8,233 bases of DNA from positions 1 through 8,233 of the forward strand of contig JAPLHH010000123.1 of the NCBI GenBank assembly GCA_026389735.1. The letters are read 5' to 3'. The translations under genes were made by a program, and so were the position numbers. Position 1 is the stretch's first letter, and every line of letters begins with the position of its first letter. Source of the DNA: Chloroflexota bacterium. GTDB lineage: Bacteria; Chloroflexota; Dehalococcoidia; GIF9; UBA5620. Shown here in pieces: positions 1 to 5,464 of this stretch. The notes under the pieces were generated by a model. The model had not been told where the DNA came from. It saw nothing but the letters and a program-made list of their open reading frames with translations, and searched no databases.

Positions 1-69
1 ATCTCAAAGGTAATGGCAGTAAACAAACCTGCGGAGGACTCATACACTATAGGTGTGGAAGGTATGTAA
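1..69 (+). CDS. Possible C-terminal tail of a gene entering from the left edge
   Basis: Frame 1 is open from the first base to a TAA at 67-69, giving 22 residues that end in ...DSYTIGVEGM. The composition is protein-like, and a beta-strand ending such as SYTIGVEG occurs in extracellular beta-sandwich domains. A frame of this length is easily open by chance, however, and there is nothing upstream to test it. If real, the gene is convergent with the minus-strand gene that ends at 220. No family can be assigned. Confidence 0.25.
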   Translation: MSKVMAVNKPAEDSYTIGVEGM

Positions 70-219
70 AGATGGGGAGGAACAGCGAATCAATACAACT
101 TAACGAAAAGCCAGATTGTTGCTTTGTTAATCCACGCCCACGGAATGCCACAACTCTGGAGTCAACACCCTATGGTCTATTAGGACATTGCAGGAACAAC
201 AATCCGCACCAATTTGTTC
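70..219. other. Short intergenic stretch between convergent genes
   Basis: I see no supported gene here. A plus-strand ATG at 72 opens 58 codons, but it has no ribosome binding site and runs into the 3' end of the opposite-strand gene. No clear hairpin-plus-T-run terminator is visible. The 9-mer ATTGCAGGA at 187-195 recurs inverted at 1265-1273 beyond the far end of the neighbouring gene. Confidence 0.4.
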
Positions 220-1170
220 TCATTTACCTTGAACCTGCTTTTCGCTAGTCATCTGCATAAGATCGTTCATTGCTGCACTAACTACCTGCCAGCAGATATT
301 ACAGGTATCTTCATCTGGATGCTCGTTTAGCATGCGCTGATACCACGGATGAACTAAGTTTCTAGATTCTCGGAGAGCATGACTATACCTCTTCACATCT
401 CCTTGGAGCCAACCGCATTCGTGAGCCACATCAATAAGTGAGCTAAGCCCCCAGTCTCCGAATTGTTTAGGCTTTCCTGTTTTGGGGTCCTTCGGAGATG
501 AAGGGGAACGGTTGGCAACTTCAGGATATTTAGAAACAATCGAAAGTAATGTCGCCTCTAGAATACTGCCCATCATAACCACTGACGATAAGTATGCCCC
601 GTGTTGTGCACACAATTGAGCTTCATTCCATCTTGAGTGCAATATAATATCTAACGATTGGTCATTGGCTAATTTGGTAAAATCTGGAGGTGAAAGTAAA
701 GTAGGTTTTGTCTTTGGGACAGAAGGCTGCAATCCGGCACTGCATTGCTCCAAGCTTGGCGTTACACCTTGTAATATTACCCTGAAACCTTCGGGTAATA
801 GAATTCTATTTAAATGCTCGATTACTTCGTTGGTTGTCTCTTGCTGTCCTTGATATTCAATTGGATTTGCAAGCCGGAGCAGAACTCGCTCAATCTTTCC
901 GGGTACAAATTTCCCCGTAGCGTCATTATTACAGGCTTGGAGTATTTCGAGTGTAAACCACTTACGCGTGCTAGATTGAGATTGTTCTTTGATACCAACT
1001 CTCTGAAAAAAGCGATGTATCTCTGAGGCAGTTCTATATGGACCTGGAGCACTATAATCCGGGCCTCCTCCACAAATAAGCTCTGCGATCGCCTCAAGGG
1101 TTTGATCGTCAAGTTGCTTCATCTCTTCATTATACGCCAAACAGCCTTCTCTTTGCTTCAGTGATAACAT
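220..1170 (-). CDS. AbiJ-NTD3-like / HEPN-domain protein, putative abortive-infection factor
   Basis: This is a 316-residue protein with two visible parts. Residues about 17-140 resemble the N-terminal domain (AbiJ-NTD3 type) found on abortive-infection-like proteins: an ICGGG...GPYRTASEIHRFF segment (32-55), then ERVLLRLANPIEY (94-106) and a LNRILLPEGF segment (120-129). A Pro/Lys-rich linker (about 145-165) leads to a helical C-terminal domain (about 170-305). That domain contains R267-ESRNLV-H274, fitting the RX4-6H ribonuclease motif of HEPN domains. The family is associated with phage-defence RNases; the actual function here is inferred. The gene stands alone on its strand, and its AT-richer intergenic flanks differ from the rest of the window. 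The first ATG (1170) has only a weak GAAAG site. The ATG at 1122 (residue 17, MKQLDD) has GAAGAG just before it and matches where the recognisable domain begins, so the true start is unsettled. Stop is TGA. Confidence 0.72.
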   Translation of the reverse strand: MLSLKQREGCLAYNEEMKQLDDQTLEAIAELICGGGPDYSAPGPYRTASEIHRFFQRVGIKEQSQSSTRKWFTLEILQACNNDATGKFVPGKIERVLLRLANPIEYQGQQETTNEVIEHLNRILLPEGFRVILQGVTPSLEQCSAGLQPSVPKTKPTLLSPPDFTKLANDQSLDIILHSRWNEAQLCAQHGAYLSSVVMMGSILEATLLSIVSKYPEVANRSPSSPKDPKTGKPKQFGDWGLSSLIDVAHECGWLQGDVKRYSHALRESRNLVHPWYQRMLNEHPDEDTCNICWQVVSAAMNDLMQMTSEKQVQGK

Positions 1171-1454
1171 CTTTCAGTTTCTTCTAACAGCTTAAGTGCC
1201 CCCATCTATTCACATTCTTCGATCTCAGTTGAACACAAGACGTTACAATTTTCGACCTCTGAGGTCCTGCAATAATAGGACGTTACGTCGAAGCCACTGA
1301 GAAGTTAGCTATAACGTTCGATTACACTTTTATCGCAGTGCCTCCCTCTAAATAGCTAATATTTAGCGACATAATCTCTGTCCGTACCGTACTACAGTAA
1401 AGATTGACTCATTCCCTTATTTTTAGTAGGTCACAAAACATCGGATTGTGTAGT
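1171..1454. other. Intergenic region between the HEPN-type gene and the nitroreductase
   Basis: No gene is supported in these 284 bases. It must hold the promoter for the HEPN-type gene, but I could not pick a convincing -10/-35 pair. A small inverted repeat, GTCCT...AGGAC (about 1264-1281, 8-nt loop), lies here. The string GACGTTAC occurs twice (near 1240 and 1280). Neither is strong enough to call an operator. Confidence 0.4.
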
Positions 1455-2321
1455 CTATCTCCTGTATATCCCAAGCACTTCGTAGCCATCGGGAATGGCA
1501 TGTGCTTTCGCCACCTGTGCCGGGTCGAATCCAATCACCTGCCAGCTTCCGCTCCAGCCCATCTCTTTGGCCCCCAGGAAGAAATGCGCCATGGCGATTC
1601 CCACGTCAAGGCGATAGTAGTGCTTGCCATCACGGATGCTGCTGTATCTTGCTTTAGCATCAGCAACAGCTATTACGTCTTTTTGGCTAACCAAAAAGCG
1701 CCACGGCTGGGTATTAGCCCAGGATGGCGACAAGCGGGCACATTCCAGAGCTTCAAGAAGTTCCTTATCTTCGGTCTCAAGCGGCGAGCCCCAGTCAGGG
1801 CCAAAGGCTATTTGCTCGAGTGGCTTCCTCCGCCCGAAGTTCATCGCCCCCAACTCGAACAGGTCATGCGTTGCCCGACCGTAAAACGAGGTGTCCGGGT
1901 AGCCGAGCGGGGTTAAGGCAATAACGCGCTCACCCTTATCCAGACCCAGAAAGGCGCCGATTCGTTCCTCGGCGAACATGCCACCGACCCAGCAGGTGCC
2001 CAGGCCATGCTGAGTAGCAAAAAGTATCATCTGCTCCATGCGGAAGCCCATGTTCAGCATAAACAACGGCTTCTCCTCAGACGTAGCGATGATGAAATGC
2101 GGCGACGAGCCAAAAAGAAATCGTGCGCCAGTTAAATAGGTCATCCGTGCCGCCACCAGCTTGCCCTCTTCGATTAGATGGAAGCGGACTCTAATACTAT
2201 CATCCAGAGCCACCGAGTTCTCGCCGGATTCGATTACAGATTGCAAGACTTCGTCTGGGACAGGTCTTGACTCATAGTGACGGATGCTGATTCGCCTGCG
2301 TATAGTCGAACGAATATTCAT
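1455..2321 (-). CDS. Nitroreductase-family flavoprotein (TM1586-like tandem fold)
   Basis: This is a 288-residue protein of the nitroreductase superfamily: FMN-dependent, normally using NAD(P)H, cytoplasmic. Two nitroreductase-like half motifs are visible. The N-terminal RRISIRHYESRPVPDEVLQSVIESG (residues 9-33) is the usual first FMN-contact region. The second, ECARLSPSWANTQPWRF (193-209), is the classic sequence that opens single-domain family members. A central GLGTCWVGGMF (106-116) and LTPLGYP (137-143) are also typical. The order, with a PSWANTQPWRF motif in the second half, matches the pseudo-dimeric TM1586-like subgroup in which one chain contains both halves of the fold. Substrate cannot be predicted. 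The ATG at 2321 is preceded by AAGG with suitable spacing. It is 380 bp downstream of the preceding gene on the same strand, with a repeat cluster between, so it is probably a separate transcription unit. Confidence 0.88.
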   Translation of the reverse strand: MNIRSTIRRRISIRHYESRPVPDEVLQSVIESGENSVALDDSIRVRFHLIEEGKLVAARMTYLTGARFLFGSSPHFIIATSEEKPLFMLNMGFRMEQMILFATQHGLGTCWVGGMFAEERIGAFLGLDKGERVIALTPLGYPDTSFYGRATHDLFELGAMNFGRRKPLEQIAFGPDWGSPLETEDKELLEALECARLSPSWANTQPWRFLVSQKDVIAVADAKARYSSIRDGKHYYRLDVGIAMAHFFLGAKEMGWSGSWQVIGFDPAQVAKAHAIPDGYEVLGIYRR

Positions 2322-2355
2322 AGGTTTACCTTACGGGACAGCAACCATTTCTCCA

Positions 2356-2464
2356 ATGTCATTGCGAGGCGTAGCCGAAGCAAACTCGGAGCGGGATTCC
2401 TCGCTTATCGCTCGGAACAAGCTCCGCAATCTCAGAGATTGCCACGCTTCGCTCGCAATGACAT
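2356..2464. repeat. 109-bp MITE-like palindromic element, copy 1
   Basis: The element is bounded by a perfect 13-bp inverted repeat, ATGTCATTGCGAG (2356-2368) and CTCGCAATGACAT (2452-2464). Internal sequence near each end is also partly self-complementary (CAATCTC...GAGATTGC, 2426-2442). It has no coding capacity. The same ends occur in the element at 5315-5455. No target-site duplication beyond the repeat ends is evident. Confidence 0.85.
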
Positions 2465-2473
2465 AACAACAAA

Positions 2474-2528
2474 TGCAGTCGCGACCCTTTAGGGTTGCAG
2501 TGGGCGAGGCTAAAGCCTCGCAACTACA
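2474..2528. repeat. 55-bp double-hairpin repeat, copy 1
   Basis: Two adjacent hairpins form this unit: GCGACCCTTTAGGGTTGC (2481-2498, 8-bp stem with one G-T pair) and GCGAGGCTAAAGCCTCGC (2504-2521, perfect 8-bp stem). The unit is framed by TGCAG and CTACA. A second copy of the same length, order and orientation lies at 7105-7159. Confidence 0.8.
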
Positions 2529-2529
2529 G

Positions 2530-2676
2530 GAGATTCTTCGCGGAGTTTACCCTGAGTGAGATTCTTCGGTCGCGTAGTTTACACTGAGCTAATGGGAGAT
2601 TCTTCGCTACGCTCAGAATGACAGAAAGAGCGAAGTGCTCCTTCAGAATGACATTAATGAAGGGCTCAGAATGACA
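2530..2676. repeat. GAGATTCTTCG / TCAGAATGACA repeat array
   Basis: GAGATTCTTCG occurs three times (2530-2540, 2558-2568, 2596-2606), followed by TCAGAATGACA three times (2613-2623, 2643-2653, 2666-2676). The third GAGATTCTTCG plus the first TCAGAATGACA form a complete unit with CGCTACGC between. The other copies look like partial or decayed units. It has no coding capacity. This looks like a third palindromic repeat family that has inserted or duplicated several times at one site. Confidence 0.75.
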
Positions 2677-2701
2677 GAAAACAACGTTATTAAACACCTG
2701 C

Positions 2702-3919
2702 CTAGCTAAATAAGTCCATCCTTTGCGATTTCCCATCCTTGTCGATATGTTCGATGCTGATAGGGAAGCCCCTGCCGCCAGCAGTTTTTACCTTGGTCTT
2801 GGCGAGTTCAAGCATATCCAGCGGATTAACACAGGCCTCGGGCGGTAAGACCCCCTTCTCCTTGATCTTTCCTGTAGCCGTAAGTATGGCACCTATTGCT
2901 GCCGGGATACCTGTGCCCTCACCCATCCCCTGTCCTCTCGAAGACATCGAGAAAATGTAAGCGTTCTTCTGCCCGTTCTTGTATCCCTTGACCACGATCT
3001 TGAGACAACCCATGGGCTGGTTAATCCCGGCCTCTTTCATCAGCCTCTGCCTCTGCGAAAGTATAAAGGCGACGGCAAACTCCAGAGGAACAACCTTATG
3101 ACCCTGGACGTCGATGGGTTTCTCATCGGTGATGCCCAGCCTGACCATCCCCTTTATCAGTTCGGCGTAAGCCGGCGGCAGCACCAGCCCGAGGTTGGTT
3201 ACCCTCTTCAAGCCCTTCAGGTACTTCGGCAGGGTTATGGTCTCGGGATGCGGATAGCCATAGACACTGTAAATGCCCACATCTTGAAACTCGGCCTCCT
3301 CCTCCAATGCCCTGCCACTGTCTTCAAAGAGCTTAACCGTCGTGAACTTGCCATTGAGAAACACCGGTATGTCTACCTTCATCGAATGGATCCGGTGCTT
3401 CACCACTGCCGGCCCCTCCACCTTTTCACCACCATGGGCATGGTATATATCTACCGCCTCAACCTGGTCGAGCAAAGAATCAGCGCAGAACCTGACCAGA
3501 ACATTTGCCACACCCGGGGAGCTCCCCATCCCAATAAGCGCTGAAATGCCAGCCTTCTTCGCCTTATCATCCATGGCCAGAAGCTTCTCGGTGGCATCGA
3601 AATCATCGCAGACATCAACGTAGTTTATTCTGGCTTCTATCACCGATTTCAATATGATGGGGCCGTATTTGTAGAAAGGCCCGACACAGTTCAGGACAAC
3701 CGATGAGCCGCTGATTGCCTTTCTTATGCTCTGGGGATTCTCAGCATCAAGTTCAACAGCAGATAACTTGCTTCCCTTAATCGCCCGGGCCAGTTTTTTT
3801 GCTGCCACGATATTCATATCGGCGACCGTTACTTCAGAGAACACGCCACTTGAAGCCAGCGTCTCCGTTGCTATGCTGCCAACAGCACCGCACCCACCTA
3901 AAACTGTGACTTTAGACAT
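2702..3919 (-). CDS. Saccharopine dehydrogenase-like NAD(P)-dependent oxidoreductase
   Basis: This 405-residue cytoplasmic protein has the layout of the saccharopine dehydrogenase/reductase-like family. It begins with a Rossmann fold: GGCGAVG (residues 8-14) is the dinucleotide loop, and Asp34 at the end of the second strand (VTVAD) hints at NAD over NADP. Further family-like segments are VLNCVGPFYKYG (75-86), INYVDVCDD (98-106) and IGMGSSPGVANVL (129-141). The remainder is the alpha/beta substrate domain, with GQGMGEGTGIPAA near the C-terminus. The family also includes homospermidine/carboxyspermidine-type and other imine- or hydroxy-acid-oxidising enzymes, so a lysine-pathway role should not be assumed. 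It lies 14 bp after the RuBisCO-like gene, with AAGGAG (3927-3932 on the minus strand) in the gap. The two are therefore almost certainly co-translated, and this enzyme probably acts in the same pathway. The actual substrate is unknown. Confidence 0.85.
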   Translation of the reverse strand: MSKVTVLGGCGAVGSIATETLASSGVFSEVTVADMNIVAAKKLARAIKGSKLSAVELDAENPQSIRKAISGSSVVLNCVGPFYKYGPIILKSVIEARINYVDVCDDFDATEKLLAMDDKAKKAGISALIGMGSSPGVANVLVRFCADSLLDQVEAVDIYHAHGGEKVEGPAVVKHRIHSMKVDIPVFLNGKFTTVKLFEDSGRALEEEAEFQDVGIYSVYGYPHPETITLPKYLKGLKRVTNLGLVLPPAYAELIKGMVRLGITDEKPIDVQGHKVVPLEFAVAFILSQRQRLMKEAGINQPMGCLKIVVKGYKNGQKNAYIFSMSSRGQGMGEGTGIPAAIGAILTATGKIKEKGVLPPEACVNPLDMLELAKTKVKTAGGRGFPISIEHIDKDGKSQRMDLFS

Positions 3920-3926
3920 TTTCCTT

Positions 3927-3932
3927 CTCCTT
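3927..3932 (-). promoter_or_regulatory. Shine-Dalgarno of the oxidoreductase, inside the 14-bp intergenic gap
   Basis: AAGGAG on the minus strand sits between the RuBisCO-like TAG stop (3936-3934) and the ATG at 3919. The tight packing supports an operon and fixes the oxidoreductase start. Confidence 0.75.
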
Positions 3933-3933
3933 C

Positions 3934-5244
3934 CTAGAATCTAATCCCTTTGCTGAACGGGTCCGCCCATTCCTTAAGCGCAATAGCCAACTCCTGATGG
4001 TCTTTAGCATACTCTGACAACGGAATGCCCTGCATAGTGGCATCGATCGCTTGCCGGAATGCCTTCCCGCCGGCGATTGGCCCCTGAGGATGTGCATGAA
4101 TCCCGCCGCCAGAACCGATTACTATATCATGACCTAAATCCGCCATCACCTGTGGCACCATCGACGGCGTGATGCCGCCAGAGGCCATGGGGAATGTCGG
4201 CTTCAGGTTGTACAACGGGAATGACAGGTTTCTGGCAACATTTTTGAACTTATAATCTATCACCGGCGCCTTTCCGTATGGTGCAGGAATGACAACGACG
4301 TCAGCGCCGGCTAGGCGGGGCAGCTTGCCCAGGACAAGATGAGAGCTCATGCCATGATACGGCGACATATAGAAAGCGCCGGCAACATCCATGTGGGCAA
4401 GGATAGGAACGTTTATTTTCGGATCATCGGCCAGCGCCTGCATCACCGGAAAACCGACGGCGAGGTAGTTTATCATCAGCGCATTGCATCCCAATTCCAC
4501 GGCGCGCTTGGCATTTTCAAAGACCTTGGGTATTTTATCAGTTACGTTCACAGTGTACAGAGTACGTTCGCCTGTCTCCTCATAGACCTGTTTCTCAATC
4601 TTCATATAGCGTTTGACACGTCCCAGCGCCGAATTGAACGAAGCATCGGCTATCAACTCATCATCCTTAACAATGTCACAGCCGCCGAGCGCCGCCTTTC
4701 TGAACAACTCAGCGCCGACCTCCAAGGTATAGCCCGTGCACGGCTTTACCATGTTGTTAAGGAGAGGTCGTTTCTGAACTCCCAGGACTTTCCTCACGCC
4801 CTCAATGCCGAATTTCGGTCCCTTAAAGCCAGCAGCATACTTCTTAGGAAAACGGATGTCCACCAGCTTTATGTCGCCACCCATAGAAATGTTGCCGACC
4901 ACCGTAGTCAGCAGCATGGGTATCTGCTCCCCTATGTTGACCTCCGGATAAGCTACCTGCACAAACCACTTCCTGTCCTGCAGATTGGGTGGCACGGTGG
5001 ACTCATAGTCGGGCATTTCATAAACGCCGAGCACTTTGGCGATGTGTTTGCAGCGGACTTCAGGGGTCTCACCGGGCACCGGCAACCAGGTGCCCGTGCT
5101 CTGCTCCACAGCCAGCATAGGCGCTATTATGGGGATGGGGAGCGCTGCCGGGTAGGAGACCAGATATGTGCCGATAACATATTCATCGTAATCTACTCCA
5201 TCCGGCAGAGCGATGGGAAGACCTAAAATCTCTTCTCTATCCAT
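3934..5244 (-). CDS. RuBisCO-like protein (form IV), putative sugar-phosphate enolase/decarboxylase
   Basis: This 436-residue protein has the RuBisCO large-chain architecture: N-terminal domain about 20-145, then the TIM barrel. Aligned by eye to spinach RbcL, it keeps E47-STGT52-W53 (E60, T65, W66), N118 (N123), K167 (K175), K193-D-D195-E196 (carbamylated K201, D203, E204), K325 of loop 6 (K334), S355-G-G (S379-G381) and G379-G380 (G403-G404). It differs at C169 for K177, D286 for H294, V287 for R295 and V318 for H327. Metal-dependent enolisation chemistry is thus retained, while the second phosphate site and the H294 base are lost. This argues against carboxylation of RuBP and for a form IV role; known family members include the MtnW enolase, a methylthio-xylulose-phosphate isomerase and 3-oxo-isoapionate-phosphate decarboxylase. 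Neighbouring kinase and oxidoreductase suggest a phosphorylated sugar-acid substrate. Generic annotation as a true RuBisCO would be misleading. Confidence 0.92.
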   Translation of the reverse strand: MDREEILGLPIALPDGVDYDEYVIGTYLVSYPAALPIPIIAPMLAVEQSTGTWLPVPGETPEVRCKHIAKVLGVYEMPDYESTVPPNLQDRKWFVQVAYPEVNIGEQIPMLLTTVVGNISMGGDIKLVDIRFPKKYAAGFKGPKFGIEGVRKVLGVQKRPLLNNMVKPCTGYTLEVGAELFRKAALGGCDIVKDDELIADASFNSALGRVKRYMKIEKQVYEETGERTLYTVNVTDKIPKVFENAKRAVELGCNALMINYLAVGFPVMQALADDPKINVPILAHMDVAGAFYMSPYHGMSSHLVLGKLPRLAGADVVVIPAPYGKAPVIDYKFKNVARNLSFPLYNLKPTFPMASGGITPSMVPQVMADLGHDIVIGSGGGIHAHPQGPIAGGKAFRQAIDATMQGIPLSEYAKDHQELAIALKEWADPFSKGIRF

Positions 5245-5249
5245 TTAGA

Positions 5250-5258
5250 CACCTCCTT
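5250..5258 (-). promoter_or_regulatory. Consensus Shine-Dalgarno of the RuBisCO-like gene
   Basis: AAGGAGGTG on the minus strand is fully complementary to the usual anti-Shine-Dalgarno and lies 5 nt from the ATG at 5244. It is the strongest such site on the minus strand here, which suggests high expression and fixes the start. Confidence 0.8.
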
Positions 5259-5314
5259 GATAATCAGATTGTTCAGCAATTCCTTCGTTCGTCATTTCGG
5301 GGAGACACTTCTTC

Positions 5315-5455
5315 GTCATCGCGAGGAGCGTAGCGACGAAGCAATCCGCGCTTTTCCGTCATTGCGAGGCGTCCCGAGTGAAACGAGGGAACAGCCGTGG
5401 CAATCTCAGCGGGGTGGAGAATACATTGAGATTGCTTCGCTTCGCTCGCAATGAC
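5315..5455. repeat. 141-bp nested MITE-like palindromic element, copy 2
   Basis: The outer ends are GTCATCGCGAG (5315-5325) and CTCGCAATGAC (5445-5455), an 11-bp inverted repeat with one mismatch. A second left end, GTCATTGCGAG (5358-5368), is a perfect partner of the same right end, so a nested or tandem left end is present. Further complementary pairs are CGAAGCAATC (5337-5346) with GATTGCTTCG (5430-5439), and CAATCTCA (5401-5408) with TGAGATTG (5427-5434). The element fills most of the spacer between the kinase and RuBisCO-like genes and would be transcribed if they share an mRNA. It belongs to the same family as 2356-2464. Confidence 0.85.
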
Positions 5456-5464
5456 AGGCAGGAG

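Larger units (their letters stand above)
2322..2701. other. Gene-free repeat cluster
   Basis: There are 380 bases with no credible gene. They hold three separate repeat families placed end to end: a 109-bp element with 13-bp terminal inverted repeats (2356-2464), a 55-bp double hairpin (2474-2528), and a block of GAGATTCTTCG / TCAGAATGACA units (2530-2676). Only the outermost bases, including the nitroreductase ribosome binding site at 2326-2332, are not repeat. The hairpins may also end transcription from the upstream cassette. Confidence 0.8.

Noticed and set aside
1129..1134. TATAAT on the minus strand just before the alternative start of the HEPN-type gene
   Set aside because: It lies only 7 bases before the ATG at 1122, leaving no room for a leader with a ribosome binding site. 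It is probably coincidental.
1404..1916. Plus-strand open frame of 170 codons opposite the nitroreductase
   Set aside because: It is antisense to a clear nitroreductase-family gene, has no ribosome binding site and has a low-complexity Arg/Pro/Ser-rich product. It is treated as a shadow.
2356..2676. CRISPR array
   Set aside because: The repeats are palindromic, belong to different families and lack regular spacers of constant length; no cas genes are present.
2277..2736. Small open frames across the repeat cluster
   Set aside because: They are formed by inverted-repeat sequence, overlap one another on both strands and show no ribosome binding sites.
3098..3544. Plus-strand open frame of 148 codons opposite the saccharopine dehydrogenase-like gene
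   Set aside because: It is antisense to a well-supported gene and has a His/Gln/Arg-rich product without a family signature.
4339..5226. Long plus-strand open frame of 295 codons opposite the RuBisCO-like gene
   Set aside because: It lies fully antisense to a gene with unmistakable family motifs, has no ribosome binding site, and its product has no recognisable domain. It is open because of the codon use of the opposite strand.
3934..5244. Annotation as a genuine CO2-fixing RuBisCO large subunit
   Set aside because: Equivalents of Lys177, His294, Arg295 and His327 are missing, and no phosphoribulokinase or small subunit is nearby.
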